Below are positions 16,897 through 27,613 of a stretch of 62,788 nucleotides of DNA, piece after piece. The translations under genes and the position numbers were made by a program. The DNA comes from Candidatus Kapaibacterium sp. (GTDB taxonomy: Bacteria > Bacteroidota > Ignavibacteria > Kapaibacteriales > UBA2268): positions 35,093 through 97,880 of the forward strand of contig JAPLFL010000122.1 of the NCBI GenBank assembly GCA_026390695.1, given 5' to 3'. The stretch's first letter is position 1. The number at the start of each line of letters is the position of its first letter. The notes beneath the pieces were generated by a model. The model made no database searches and was not told the origin of the DNA. It was given only the letters and a program-made list of their open reading frames with translations.

Positions 16897-16935
16897 CATT
16901 CTACATTCTACATTCTACATTCTACATTCTACATT
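16897..16935. repeat. CATTCTA heptamer tract
   Basis: Five perfect copies of CATTCTA plus CATT, between the stop codons of the 205-residue gene and glnS. Reverse-complemented, the unit is TAGAATG, one base from the TAGAARG units at 1-272. Confidence 0.95.
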
Positions 16936-16937
16936 AA

Positions 16938-18653
16938 CTACTCAGCTTTTCGCTGTATCTTTGCCCAAGAATCACGAAGCCCTACAATTCGGTTATAAAC
17001 AGGCTTATTTTCACTTGAATCCTTGCTATCCACACAGAAGTAGCCTAATCGTTCAAATTGGAATCTATCCCCGGCTTTTGCGTTTTTCAGCATTGGTTCG
17101 GCATAAATATTTACAAGCTGCATAGATTCAGGATTTAAATAATCTTTGTAATCCTTTCCTTCTTCAATATTCGATAAATCTTCCTTTGTGAATAACTGGT
17201 TATAAAGCCGAGTTTCGATTTTTTCAGAATGAGTAGCAGATACCCAGTGAATTGTGCCCTGTACTTTCCTGCCATCCGGTGAAGAGCCACCACGGCTCGC
17301 AGGATCATAGTTGCAGATCAGAGCGGTAATTTCACCATTTTCATCCTTAATAACATCTTTGCAGCTAATAAAATAAGCATAACGTAGCCGTACTTCTCGA
17401 CCAGGAGCTAATCTATAAAACTTTTTAGGTGGATTTTCCATAAAATCATCTCTTTCGATGTAGATTTCCTTTGAAAATTTTATCTTACGTGTTCCTGCTT
17501 CAAGATTTTCGGGATTATTTGTTGCATCAAGTTCATCGTCTATAGAATCATCATAGTTTTCAATTATCACTTTTAGTGGATTAATAACAGCCATAGCTCT
17601 ATTTGCACGCTTATTCAAATCCTCGCGTATGCAATATTCGAGAACCCCGATATCGACCATACTTTCTTTTTTTGAAACACCGATCATTTCAGCAAACTGC
17701 CTTATTGCTTCGGGTGTGTAACCTCGCCGTCTTAAACCACATATTGTAGGCATACGCGGATCGTCCCAACCGCTTACAATGCCGAGATTGACCAATTCCA
17801 ATAGTTTTCTCTTGCTCATCATGGTGTAAGTCAGGTTTAATCTTGCAAATTCAATTTGCTGCGGATGATAGGCATTAAGTTCATCTAAAAACCAGTCATA
17901 GAGCGGCCTGTGGTCTTCAAATTCGAGTGTACAGATTGAATGTGTTATTCTCTCAATTGAATCAGAAACACAATGTGTAAAGTCATACATGGGATAAATG
18001 CACCATTTATCTCCTGTCTGGTGGTGGGAAACATGTTTGATCCTGTATATAGCAGGATCGCGCATATTAATATTCGGAGATGTCATGTCAATTTTAGCAC
18101 GAAGTGTTTTACTTCCATCAGGAAATTCACCGGCTTTCATTCTGCGGAACAGATCAAGATTTTCTTCGATTGTTCTGCATCTGTAAGGACTGTTTATTCC
18201 CGACTGAGTGAGTGATCCTCTGTATTTCCGGACTTCTTCACTGCTTAATTCACATACGTAAGCCTTCCCCATTCTAACTAATTGTTCGGCATATTCATAA
18301 AGCTGATCAAAATAGTCAGAGGCATAATACATTCTGTTATCCCAATCAAAACCGAGCCAACGGACGTCTTCTTCAATTGATTCTACATATTCAATATCCT
18401 CTTTTGCTGGATTGGAATCATCAAAACGAAGGTTGCAAAGACCGTTATTTTCTGCTGCCATACCGAAATTTAAACAAATTGACTTTGCGTGTCCGATGTG
18501 CAGGTAGCCATTTGGTTCTGGTGGAAATCGTGTATGAACTCTTTTTTCCCATTTACCACTGAGATTATCATCGGAGATAATTTGTCTAATAAAGTGGCTT
18601 GGAATATTTTTTTCTGAGCTTTTATTTTCAGGTGAACTATTAATTTCTGACAT
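16938..18653 (-). CDS. glnS: Glutaminyl-tRNA synthetase
   Basis: 571 residues. Class I catalytic core with the HIGH box in [12 protein letters not shown] and the KMSKS-type loop as MMSKRKL. The anticodon-binding beta-barrel domains fill the C-terminal ~220 residues. The [10 protein letters not shown] context and length distinguish it from GluRS. Having GlnRS means this organism charges tRNA-Gln directly, at least in part; no gatCAB is in the window. Monocistronic, with a heptamer tract downstream. Confidence 0.97.
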   Translation of the reverse strand: MSEINSSPENKSSEKNIPSHFIRQIISDDNLSGKWEKRVHTRFPPEPNGYLHIGHAKSICLNFGMAAENNGLCNLRFDDSNPAKEDIEYVESIEEDVRWLGFDWDNRMYYASDYFDQLYEYAEQLVRMGKAYVCELSSEEVRKYRGSLTQSGINSPYRCRTIEENLDLFRRMKAGEFPDGSKTLRAKIDMTSPNINMRDPAIYRIKHVSHHQTGDKWCIYPMYDFTHCVSDSIERITHSICTLEFEDHRPLYDWFLDELNAYHPQQIEFARLNLTYTMMSKRKLLELVNLGIVSGWDDPRMPTICGLRRRGYTPEAIRQFAEMIGVSKKESMVDIGVLEYCIREDLNKRANRAMAVINPLKVIIENYDDSIDDELDATNNPENLEAGTRKIKFSKEIYIERDDFMENPPKKFYRLAPGREVRLRYAYFISCKDVIKDENGEITALICNYDPASRGGSSPDGRKVQGTIHWVSATHSEKIETRLYNQLFTKEDLSNIEEGKDYKDYLNPESMQLVNIYAEPMLKNAKAGDRFQFERLGYFCVDSKDSSENKPVYNRIVGLRDSWAKIQRKAE

Positions 18654-18703
18654 ATAAATATTTTATGTGTGTAACAAACTTCAAAATTACGAAAAATCGC
18701 TGA

Positions 18704-18769
18704 CAATAAAAAACCTGCTCCCATTTGACTGGAAGCAGGTTTATTATTTTGATAAAGTCAGACTTTATC
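18704..18769 (-). terminator. Terminator region of the large T9SS protein gene
   Basis: Read on the minus strand, AAACCTGCT and AGCAGGTTT pair and run into six T (plus coordinates 18704-18742). Closer to the stop codon is a perfect 9-bp inverted repeat GATAAAGTC-A-GACTTTATC at 18751-18769, which would form a second hairpin. Confidence 0.8.
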
Positions 18770-18781
18770 TAATGTTCATTA

Positions 18782-21700
18782 TTACTTCACAACATTAAAT
18801 TTGCGGGTAATAACCGTATTGCCTGATCTCAACACAAGAGTATAAACTCCATTTGCATAATCCTGAACATTGATTGCAAGTGGATTTGTACCTTCGTGAA
18901 TTGAATTAGCAGAAATAACTTCAACTTGTTTGCCACTCATTTCGTAAACTACTAATTCACATTGAGTATTCTGTGGTACTTCTAATGTAAAGTTAGCTGT
19001 GCTTACTGCCGGATTTGGCTGTGCTTCGGTTAGGGTCAAACCTGAAATCGGGTTCTCAAATACAACGGTAATCTTGTCAGAGTATTCTGATTGTCCATCA
19101 AGATCAACCATCTTTAAGCGATAGATATAAGTTTCACCGTAGTTAACATCATAATCATTAACCGGACCGTATTCGATAGTTGTATTGCTCTTACCAGCGG
19201 CTTTAACTTCAGAAATATTCTTAAAGGTCAGAATTTCGTTATCTGATTTAATAGCGCGTTCGATAATGAATTTATCAGTATTATCTTCACTCATTGTTTT
19301 CCAGTTCAGATTAACTTTTTTACCTGCTTTAACGGCTGTAAAATCTGATAATTCTACTGGGGTTACGCGTCCACCATTTTTAATAACATAGTCTAATGAA
19401 GCACGTAAAATCTGATCAACGTTTGTAAAGTGGCGCCAATCCAAACCGAAGTAAAGAATGTTCTTTGTGATTGAAGAAGTGGCAACACCCATTAAACTGT
19501 CAGTTCCGGTATCGGTTTTCTTGTAGTTCTTATAGTAAAGTCCAGCACGTGTAAGACCATCACCTGAATTGAGAATTTTAAGAACAGAACCATAAGGAAC
19601 TTCGTCAGCAGCAGGAGGATTATTGAATTTTGAAGCGTCGATTTTCAGAGTCTCATTGGCTCCGACTTGAATACCTGCTACGAAATTGCCTTGATAGGAA
19701 GTTTTTGAAGGTAAGTTATATACATAATTAACCCAAGTTGATCTGAGAACGTTTGCACAGAATGTAGGATCAAATGCTTGGTTTTCTCTCAACATTTCTT
19801 CACTTGCAATAATTAAGTTTTTCTTATCATTGCCTGCTGTTGCACTATTTAAGTATGTATTAAGATCACTTCTCATATATCTTAAATTAAGACCTTTTGC
19901 AACACCATCTGACCAGAACATCGTTCTGTAAGGTACATAATTGACTGAACGTGGTTCCCAGCTATTACGTTCGAACATATCGACGTCGTAACGAGCTGCT
20001 GCAATGTCTGTAAACCAGCCAAATTTCTTTAATGTTAATCTTACTGAATCAGAGTTCAAACTACCTGCAATCTGATCTTGTGTTGATGCATTTGTTAAAG
20101 TTACATAAGAGTTCTCACTTGAAATCATCATTTGGATAGTTGATTTTGGAATATAGAATCTTACGATTTTAGCTTGTTGTAATTTGTTATTATTCAGATT
20201 TTGATCCGAAGCAACTGATATATCAATTTTGTATGGTGGTGTAACGTTTGCTTCCATAGTTGAGAACATAGTAGGTAATGTATATCCCTGGCCACGTAAA
20301 TCACCATAAGATTTTGGATAGAAATCTTTTAGTTTATCACCTGAAGCAAGATTGAATGATAATTCAACGCTTTCACCTGATGGAATACTAACTGTTGTTT
20401 CAACATGTTTTTCAACTGAGTATGTTGAACCATCTGTATTTTGACGGGATATATCAAGATATACTTTAACATCAGATAACTGAAGATTTCCGTTATTGCG
20501 GAGATTTGCAGTTACGTTGATTGGTGCAGGAGCCATGATATATTCTGCATCGGAGAATTGACCAACACCGGCTTGGTATGCTCTTGGTTGATTGATGCTA
20601 AGAACTTCAAGATCGTTTACATAATTTCTACCAACAAATTCACTGGCACCAACATCGGGGCGTTGACCTGCATCTTGACGTGAATTACCATCGATATCTG
20701 TTGTAACGATTGAGTTTTTATCACCGCGATTTGAAAGCAATGAACCCAATGGTGGCTGAGGAATGAGGTTTACTCTTAATTTTGAAGGATAATTATTATC
20801 ATAAATCAAATCTTGAGTAAAATCTCCTTCGATAGAGCTCATATCCTGTCCAGTCCATGACTGCCAGCGATATAGAGTAAAATATTCATTTCTGTATCCA
20901 GGTTCCAGAATATTGTTATTATTATCTGTTTCGACAAAACGGAATGCTGAAGCAACATCAGATGTTTTTGCTGCCCAATAAATGTTTCTGTCAAATGTAG
21001 CACCGCCATTAGATGGACGAACACCGCTATAAAGCACCAATGCGGCGATGCTTGGATCAGGATTTGATCCCGATGAAGGTAATTTCTGAGCATCGTAAGC
21101 AATAGCATTGTTTTTAATTATTGCGCCTTTTGTTTGTAATACTTCTAAAGCTGCTGTATTTCCTGTGTTGGATGCTTGACCATTATCGCTCATGCGAATT
21201 GTATTATTCAATAAATAGTCATTATTTCTGAAATATACATAGTTAGGAGTTAAAGTATTTGCAATAGCATTACGTTCAGTGAATACACCGATACCAAATC
21301 TCTGTGCTGTTGCAGTTCCGCCCAAGCCCCATACAGAGTTATTCATGATTGTTGTATTTTCGGGAACATTCGGGAAATTAACATCTTGACTCTGAGCATT
21401 CTTATAGGTACGACGTGATTGTTCGTCACGAATACCATGAACTACTGTAGGTGAACTTACTTCGCTGATTTCGTTTCCATCGATTTTTACGCCGATATTG
21501 TTATATCCGGGATAAATCGTAGAACCGTAAACAGGTGTACCACCAAGGTAAATACCGGCTGCATCAGTTACACCGTTACCAACTTTGTAAATTCTGTTGG
21601 CTTTGATTGTTGAGTTTTCTTCAAAACCAGCATAGATACCGGCTTTTGCAACATTGTAAATTAAGTTACCGCTGATGAGGTTGTTTGTATTGTAGAATCT

Positions 21701-24469
21701 ACGATAAAGAGCTTCATTGGACATATAAATAGGACCTAAACCTATGCTTACGATTCCATATCCGAAGTTACTGATTTCGTTATTCAAAAATACGTTGTTG
21801 CTGTTTGGAACAGTATCTGCAGGAGGTGCGATTCCACCATTTGGACCGGTTGGGATAACATATATAAGGCATCTTGATTCAATACCTGCTGATAAACCAT
21901 ACCATGAACCGCTTAAATTAGTTGAATCGGCTGAGAATTTAAATCCGTTTGATAAATCCCAAGATACATAAGGAAGAGTAACGTTGTTATTATTTGCAGG
22001 ATTTGTATTATCAATCAAACAGTTTTTAATTGTAATGTTCTTTGATCCGCGATCCAAATAGAAAGCAGCGGCATGAGCATTTGCTTTTGATTGGCTAATG
22101 AATTTTAATGATTTTTGATCGCCACCGTCAAATATGATATAACCATCGGAATTGACATAGCTCTTGTCCGAAGGATACTGGTTGCTAATTGCATAAGAAT
22201 TGGTGTTCATATTGTTTTGACCAAAACGAATACCATTACCGCTTCTGTTCAATAAGTTCACAGTTACACTTGCGCGGGTAAGTGATTTGCGTGGACTTGG
22301 AGCCCATGTAATTGTATTATAAATACCTTTTGATTGATCATAACCAACATTTAGTATTTTTGTTGACATATCTAAGGACTGATCTGAGTTTGCTGAACCT
22401 AAATTGTATGTAGCATCAGTCATATAAAATGTAACCGGTCCTGCTAATCCATAGAGATAAAGTGCATTCATAGCTGAATCTACTGATGGGAAGTTTGGAT
22501 AGTTAAGGCCTGGCTCAACAGTTGTTCCGACTGTATAATATCCTGTTAAACCACCCTTGACGCTGAATGATGAATGAAGTGTATCATTTCCATGCAACGG
22601 ATCATCGGGATGAGATATGATTAGTTCACAATCATAGTTTCCGGTTTCTCTGAGGATACAGTTTTTAAAGCTGTAACGAGCGGTGTTGTATGTTCCTTGA
22701 GAAATATCCTGAAGAACAGTATTTCCACAATCTGAGTAAACCGGCGTTGTCTGTCCGACTTTTCTGATATTCAAACAAATTGGAATCAAGGATACGTCAA
22801 CTGCACCATTGTTTTTAAATTGTCCGATTGGTGTAAACTGACGATTTCCGATAACTGAGGCTCCTGTTGCAGGATAAATCATTTTGTCTGCAGAAAGTTC
22901 GTATTGATAAGCTACTTCGAATGTCCAGTCAGGTGAACCTAATCTTGGAATACTATCGTTATAGCGCTCATTATCAGGATTACTGGTTACATTACATACC
23001 ATTCTTACATGATAAACACCGACGGTCATTGTCTGGAAAGTACCGTAATTTACAAGGATAGCGTCATTGGAATTTGAATTACCGCCCCTTAATACTGCCT
23101 GTGGTGGCGAGTCATAAACATAAGGTAAGCTGTCAATTCTTCTGTTAGAGGCATCATAAATAATAGCATAAGAATAGAAATTAGTAATATCGTTCATACC
23201 TGTATTTTTAACATATCCGGAAACGGTGATTGAATTACCTTGCAAATATTTATTAAAATAAGGTGCTGAATTGGTTTTTGGTGTTTCGATAGATGTTGTA
23301 GCCAAGTCATTTGGCCATGCAACTGTAAAGGATTGTGCAAGTGGAGTTGGTTTACCAATAATGTGAGCGAGAATTTTATATTCACCACCTTTATTAGCAA
23401 CAAAAGTACCATTACCAACCTGAGGAGCTGCAGGATAAGCATAAGCGCCTTTGCTACCGCCCATTGTAACAACTGCACCCATACCACCTACATCGAATGG
23501 CTCATTGAAAGTGCCGGGAGTTGTTCCCCAATATACAGTATCAATTGCTGGAGATGGTCCTACAATTTTAAGATAGCACTGTGTTCCGGCTGGTTGTGAT
23601 GAAGAGAAAATAATCTGTGGCTTGTCGAAAGTTCTCCAATTGCCATTTTGATCATTTCTTGCAACACCGTTGTACATTTCACCGGCAAGAAGTACACTGT
23701 TCTGTGTAGGATAAGTGTCTTTTACTCCACCTTCAATGGTAACTACGAAATCAAAGCAACCACCATAAGGGAAACATTGATAATTAGTCATACCACCGCA
23801 AGGATAAGTGTACCATGGGTGACCTTTGCAAGCATTCATAGGATCGCCGTTTGCATAAACACCGGTACATAAATCATAAGGATTGTAATACAACATATAA
23901 TAGTAATATTCCCAGTCAACGCGCATACGGGTCAAACCAGCAGAGGCTGTTCCGGGACATGTGAAATTACAATTATTAACGCCTGTATTCGTATAATTAG
24001 GATAGAAGCCAGTTTGGGAGACGTTATTGTAATAAGAAATTTGTTCTGTTGTTTGGAATACACCGTCACGGTTAATATCCAAGAACACTCTGGCATACAT
24101 TGTTAAAGAGCCATAGTAGCCATTTGACATGGTCACTTGAACTACCGAAGGAGCTCCCTGAGTAAATTTTCCACCGACAGAAAGTTTCTGATAAGGTGTT
24201 CTGGTGTAGTTAAACGGATATAATCCGTTTGGATAAGTACATGGCCAGTTCATGGTTGTAATTCCGTTTGTTACGATTGCAACGTTAGTGCAATAGGTGT
24301 AACAGCCGCAGTAGTAGTAGGGATAGTTAAACACATAAGCCGGATCGAAAGGCGGTGCATAGCAATAGCCTGTTGGTTCCGGTTGTGCTTTTGCTGTCTG
24401 CATGAAGACTATCATAATCATAGCCACAGCAGCAAGGATTGAGCTTAAATAAGCTCTTGAGTTTTTCAT
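18782..24469 (-). CDS. Giant T9SS cargo: GEVED plus parallel beta-helix protein
   Basis: 1895 residues. Signal peptide 1-28 (ends AKA-Q). Residues about 30-250 are strikingly rich in Tyr and Cys and contain a GEVED-type domain (YARVFLDINRDGVF). CARDB/Ig-like segments follow. Repeated short strands with Asn ladders (about 650-1280) suggest a right-handed beta-helix. A late domain is followed by a type A T9SS sorting tail with PNP, ANGVYTL and a final RKFNVVK. It should be exported, cut and attached at the cell surface. AAGGATT precedes the ATG. The gene stands alone. Substrate unknown; adhesin or surface polysaccharide contact are plausible. Confidence 0.88.
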   Translation of the reverse strand: MKNSRAYLSSILAAVAMIMIVFMQTAKAQPEPTGYCYAPPFDPAYVFNYPYYYCGCYTYCTNVAIVTNGITTMNWPCTYPNGLYPFNYTRTPYQKLSVGGKFTQGAPSVVQVTMSNGYYGSLTMYARVFLDINRDGVFQTTEQISYYNNVSQTGFYPNYTNTGVNNCNFTCPGTASAGLTRMRVDWEYYYYMLYYNPYDLCTGVYANGDPMNACKGHPWYTYPCGGMTNYQCFPYGGCFDFVVTIEGGVKDTYPTQNSVLLAGEMYNGVARNDQNGNWRTFDKPQIIFSSSQPAGTQCYLKIVGPSPAIDTVYWGTTPGTFNEPFDVGGMGAVVTMGGSKGAYAYPAAPQVGNGTFVANKGGEYKILAHIIGKPTPLAQSFTVAWPNDLATTSIETPKTNSAPYFNKYLQGNSITVSGYVKNTGMNDITNFYSYAIIYDASNRRIDSLPYVYDSPPQAVLRGGNSNSNDAILVNYGTFQTMTVGVYHVRMVCNVTSNPDNERYNDSIPRLGSPDWTFEVAYQYELSADKMIYPATGASVIGNRQFTPIGQFKNNGAVDVSLIPICLNIRKVGQTTPVYSDCGNTVLQDISQGTYNTARYSFKNCILRETGNYDCELIISHPDDPLHGNDTLHSSFSVKGGLTGYYTVGTTVEPGLNYPNFPSVDSAMNALYLYGLAGPVTFYMTDATYNLGSANSDQSLDMSTKILNVGYDQSKGIYNTITWAPSPRKSLTRASVTVNLLNRSGNGIRFGQNNMNTNSYAISNQYPSDKSYVNSDGYIIFDGGDQKSLKFISQSKANAHAAAFYLDRGSKNITIKNCLIDNTNPANNNNVTLPYVSWDLSNGFKFSADSTNLSGSWYGLSAGIESRCLIYVIPTGPNGGIAPPADTVPNSNNVFLNNEISNFGYGIVSIGLGPIYMSNEALYRRFYNTNNLISGNLIYNVAKAGIYAGFEENSTIKANRIYKVGNGVTDAAGIYLGGTPVYGSTIYPGYNNIGVKIDGNEISEVSSPTVVHGIRDEQSRRTYKNAQSQDVNFPNVPENTTIMNNSVWGLGGTATAQRFGIGVFTERNAIANTLTPNYVYFRNNDYLLNNTIRMSDNGQASNTGNTAALEVLQTKGAIIKNNAIAYDAQKLPSSGSNPDPSIAALVLYSGVRPSNGGATFDRNIYWAAKTSDVASAFRFVETDNNNNILEPGYRNEYFTLYRWQSWTGQDMSSIEGDFTQDLIYDNNYPSKLRVNLIPQPPLGSLLSNRGDKNSIVTTDIDGNSRQDAGQRPDVGASEFVGRNYVNDLEVLSINQPRAYQAGVGQFSDAEYIMAPAPINVTANLRNNGNLQLSDVKVYLDISRQNTDGSTYSVEKHVETTVSIPSGESVELSFNLASGDKLKDFYPKSYGDLRGQGYTLPTMFSTMEANVTPPYKIDISVASDQNLNNNKLQQAKIVRFYIPKSTIQMMISSENSYVTLTNASTQDQIAGSLNSDSVRLTLKKFGWFTDIAAARYDVDMFERNSWEPRSVNYVPYRTMFWSDGVAKGLNLRYMRSDLNTYLNSATAGNDKKNLIIASEEMLRENQAFDPTFCANVLRSTWVNYVYNLPSKTSYQGNFVAGIQVGANETLKIDASKFNNPPAADEVPYGSVLKILNSGDGLTRAGLYYKNYKKTDTGTDSLMGVATSSITKNILYFGLDWRHFTNVDQILRASLDYVIKNGGRVTPVELSDFTAVKAGKKVNLNWKTMSEDNTDKFIIERAIKSDNEILTFKNISEVKAAGKSNTTIEYGPVNDYDVNYGETYIYRLKMVDLDGQSEYSDKITVVFENPISGLTLTEAQPNPAVSTANFTLEVPQNTQCELVVYEMSGKQVEVISANSIHEGTNPLAINVQDYANGVYTLVLRSGNTVITRKFNVVK

Positions 24470-25353
24470 AGTGAATCCTTAAAAAGTAAAACAAAAAACA
24501 TATATTAAAAATCAAAATATTCTACATCACAGAATCAATAACCACAGAAATCAACTTTTGTTACAAAAATCTGAAAACTTTTTTTTTGGGGCATATTTTA
24601 AACATTACAAATTCAATATTTTTCATAAAAATTATCATCGTAAATCAAATCAACAGCTGTCATTTGTGCGCATGCAGGAATCCCCTTCTTCATCTGTCAT
24701 TCCTGCGAATGCAGGAATCCCCTTCATTTACCTGTCATTGCAGCGCATGCAGGAATCCCCTTCGTTCTTCATAATAATCTTCCATCACTTACTTTGGAAA
24801 ACATAAAATAAAACTCAGAAACTATATTCCAAAATAAGTTCATCAATGCAAATAAGCAATTTATCTGCCACAATCCTTAATTTTAAGTCTAACTTCAAAA
24901 ATATATTACAAAATTTAACAATTAATAAAAAAACTTCATATTATAGAGCAAACAAATTTAAAATCTTTTTATCAATTATTTCATTAATTGTTATTAATAA
25001 TAAGAAATAATTATCAACAATCAAATTATGAAGTTTAATATTAGCCATCTGCTTTTTTTTTCTTAATTTTTGAACATTATTCCTCAACTGATCACTTTTT
25101 TAAACTTAAATATTTTGAAGATTAAATGAATCACTTTAATTCGTAATTTTTTCTAAAAGTGAACAAACACATTATTTATCAATTTTTTAAATAATTTTTA
25201 ATTCAAAGTTTGAAATTATAAGTTCTTATTCTGAGGCTTTGGCACAATTTTATATATGTTTGAAATGAAATTTTACTGCGGTAAGTAATTATTTCGATTT
25301 TTTTTCGTTAATTCGGAGTGTTAATTGATGTCAAATATAAAAAAGGATGAATA
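24470..25353. other. Long AT-rich intergenic region between T9SS gene and fliL
   Basis: 884 bp with no supported gene. 24658-24762 holds three palindromic repeat copies, listed separately. The remainder is AT-rich; a distant 10-bp inverted pair AAACTTCATA/TATGAAGTTT (24931 and 25027) is the only other structure noticed. The divergent promoters of the T9SS gene and fliL must lie here. A TTGGCAC near 25240 lacks the GC of a sigma-54 -12 element. Confidence 0.5.
24658..24762. repeat. Three CCTGCGNATGCAGG-type palindromic repeats
   Basis: Three 30-bp copies start at 24658, 24695 and 24733. All begin TGTCATT and end GCAGGAATCCCCTT. The middle copy is a near-perfect palindrome around CCTGCGAATGCAGG; the flanking copies have decayed left arms. 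The 7-8 bp spacers rule out a CRISPR. Related copies occur at 40978 and 62589. Confidence 0.9.
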
Positions 25354-25947
25354 ATGTCAGAAGATTTCGATAGACAAGAACCAGAGCGTCCTGCGAAGAA
25401 ATCAAGCGGTGGTATGGGATTAACGAAAATTTTAATTATAATTTTTGTTGTAATTCTGCTTCAGGGAGGATTATTTTTTATCCTCTTTAAATTTGTTCTA
25501 AATCCCTCTGGGCCTACTGATCCATTAGAAAAGGAAAAGTCTGAGCAAGTAAAAAGATTGGAAGAGGAGAAGAAAAAACTTAACGGTAAAGAGAATGAAG
25601 AAGAAGCTGCTATGGCTCCGGAGAAAGAGCTTCATTACGGTAAAACCGGACGTATTACAACTAATCCCAAAGGTTCCGATCGTTTTGTGGTTATAAACCT
25701 TGGAATAGAATTTCGTTCAAAGGAACCACTCGAAGGTGGCACCAAAGAAAATCCTTTTTCGGAAAAAATGTTTGGAAGAATTCAAAGTGTCGTCAATGGG
25801 GTTTTAGGTTCAATGAGTATTGATGAACTCCAGTCCAAGCGGGACTCTTTGCATTTTGTTTTTAAAGATAAATTAAAACCGGTTATTCAGGCTCAAAAGG
25901 AGTGCTTCCTGCGCGGAGTTGATGTAATTGAATTTATTCTTCAGTAG
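25354..25947 (+). CDS. fliL: Flagellar basal-body-associated protein FliL
   Basis: 197 residues. A ~30-residue cytoplasmic tail, one TM helix (about 25-49), a charged Glu/Lys linker (65-90), then the periplasmic FliL domain ending FILQ. FliL surrounds stator units and supports torque. An AAAGGATG element precedes the ATG. It heads a fliL-fliM-fliN-fliO run, which supports the call; the FliL domain itself is divergent. Confidence 0.8.
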   Translation: MSEDFDRQEPERPAKKSSGGMGLTKILIIIFVVILLQGGLFFILFKFVLNPSGPTDPLEKEKSEQVKRLEEEKKKLNGKENEEEAAMAPEKELHYGKTGRITTNPKGSDRFVVINLGIEFRSKEPLEGGTKENPFSEKMFGRIQSVVNGVLGSMSIDELQSKRDSLHFVFKDKLKPVIQAQKECFLRGVDVIEFILQ

Positions 25948-26102
25948 ATTTTGGATATTAATTATTGGACTAAGCAAATCATGGATGATAAAAGCTGCCA
26001 TATAAAAAGAGCATTAAATCTTTTGGTTTTCAGAGCCGATAAAGAGTATAGATTGATTTAATTTATAATTTTTTGTTTGCGAACATAACTAAAAAATAAA
26101 AT

Positions 26103-27140
26103 ATGGCGGACGTACTTTCGCAATATGAAATAGACAGCCTGCTCTCTGAGATGACGAGCGGTAGAGTTGATGTTGATGATCTGGTTGAAGGAAGACTTTA
26201 TAAAACCGATGTATCTAACTATGACTTTCGCCGTCCGAACAGAATCTCAAAGAATCAGGTTAGAACTTTACAAACTGTTCATGAGAGTTTTGCTGAGGTT
26301 TTCGGATATTATCTCGTATCTAAGCTTCAGACGGTGGTTTCAATCACTGTGACATCAGTTGATCAGCTTTTTTATTCTGAGTTTATTTTATCGGTTTCCA
26401 ATCCAAGCTGTCTTTATGTTTTTGATCTTGAAGGCAGCGATGGTAGTGGAATTCTCGAAATCAGCCCTAATCTTGCCTTAACAATTGTTGAAAGACTTCT
26501 TGGTGGATCTGCAGAAGCTCCCATTCACTCTCGCTCAATCACTCCTATCGAACAGGCTGTTGTGAGGAATATTGTCGAGCATGGGCTATCTGATTTGCGG
26601 GAAGCTTGGAGATCAATTGCCGATATTAAGTTTAAATACCAGCGTCTGGAAATGGAAGCGGATTTCGTACAGATTGCTCCTTCTTCAGAAATTGTTGTTG
26701 TTGTCTCTTTCGATGTTAATATAGGTACACACACATATTTGATGAATCTCTGTTTTCCTACTTTTGCTTTGGAAGAAGTTTTAGCAAGATTGAACCGTCA
26801 GCATGTGACATCCACGGCAGTTAAACAGACAGCAGCAAGATTAAAAGAAAATATTGAAGTGATGAAACAGCAGATGTCAACCACTTATTTGAATGTGGTT
26901 GCCGAACTGGGAAAAACCTCTTTGACGGTTTCGGAAATTATGGAATTAAAGCCTGGGGATGTGATAAAACTTAAGAAAAGAGTTAATCAGGAAATCGAAA
27001 TAATTATTGCCGGTAAACGGAAACTGGCAGCCCGTCCTGGAAGTGTTGATTTAAAAAAGGCAGTAAGAGTTACTCGTCCACTTACCGAAGATGATTTAGT
27101 AGAACAAGATATTTCATATAAAGAAAAGGAAAACAAATGA
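26103..27140 (+). CDS. fliM: Flagellar motor switch protein FliM
   Basis: 345 residues. The N-terminal LSQYEIDSLLSEM motif is the CheY-P docking helix. The CheC-like middle domain (about 45-230) includes YDFRRPNRISKNQ and the LLGG turn, and the C-terminal FliN-like SpoA domain (about 250-330) has LKPGDVIKL. It forms the C-ring that sets rotation direction. Its stop overlaps the fliN start (ATGA). The preserved CheY-docking helix fits the CheY gene 2.7 kb away. Confidence 0.97.
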   Translation: MADVLSQYEIDSLLSEMTSGRVDVDDLVEGRLYKTDVSNYDFRRPNRISKNQVRTLQTVHESFAEVFGYYLVSKLQTVVSITVTSVDQLFYSEFILSVSNPSCLYVFDLEGSDGSGILEISPNLALTIVERLLGGSAEAPIHSRSITPIEQAVVRNIVEHGLSDLREAWRSIADIKFKYQRLEMEADFVQIAPSSEIVVVVSFDVNIGTHTYLMNLCFPTFALEEVLARLNRQHVTSTAVKQTAARLKENIEVMKQQMSTTYLNVVAELGKTSLTVSEIMELKPGDVIKLKKRVNQEIEIIIAGKRKLAARPGSVDLKKAVRVTRPLTEDDLVEQDISYKEKENK

Positions 27141-27544
27141 CACAAGAAGAAATAGATGCCCTGATATCCGGTGCCGGAATGGAGACAAAGACCTCCGACA
27201 CGGCTAAGGGTGTAGCTATTGATACTCCGAATTTTCCGAAAATGGAATTTGGCGGGGAATCAACTCTGTATTCTCCTCTTGACCCGAAACTTGAACTGCT
27301 CTTTGATTTGCAACTTCCAGTATCTATTGAACTGGGAAGAACAAATATGTTAATCAGAGAGATTCTCAGACTCGGCCGAGGCTCGGTTATTGAATTCGAC
27401 AAACTTGTTAGCGAACCTGTTGATGTGTTAATCAATGGTAAAAAAGTTGCCGAGGGTGAAGTTGTAGTTATTGATAAGCATTTTGGTATTCGTATAACCA
27501 CTCTGGTTGATCCTTCCGACAGATTACGTTCGATGAAAAGATAG
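27137..27544 (+). CDS. fliN: Flagellar motor switch protein FliN
   Basis: 135 residues. An N-terminal TQEEIDALISG helix resembles the CheY-binding helix of FliM/FliY, then a short linker, then a SpoA domain (about 55-130) with VSIELGRT, ILRLGRGSVIEF and the DKHFGIRIT end. It is a C-ring component. It overlaps fliM by 4 bp. FliN usually lacks the EIDALISG helix; its presence is FliY-like, but no CheC domain is present. Confidence 0.95.
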   Translation: MTQEEIDALISGAGMETKTSDTAKGVAIDTPNFPKMEFGGESTLYSPLDPKLELLFDLQLPVSIELGRTNMLIREILRLGRGSVIEFDKLVSEPVDVLINGKKVAEGEVVVIDKHFGIRITTLVDPSDRLRSMKR

Positions 27545-27613
27545 AGTGAGTTGAAAGTTATAAAGTGATAAAGTTAATTGTTAGATTTTATTTGTTAAAT
27601 TAGGAAACTCGAT

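Noticed and set aside
24658-24762. Possible CRISPR array: three 30-bp repeats
   Set aside because: Spacers are only 7-8 bp, copies are imperfect, and no cas gene is nearby.
25235-25262. TTGGCAC before fliL as a sigma-54 promoter
   Set aside because: The -12 GC element is missing; the downstream sequence is only AT-rich.
25981-26061. 26-codon ORF between fliL and fliM
   Set aside because: No ribosome binding site or recognisable product; chance ORF is likely.
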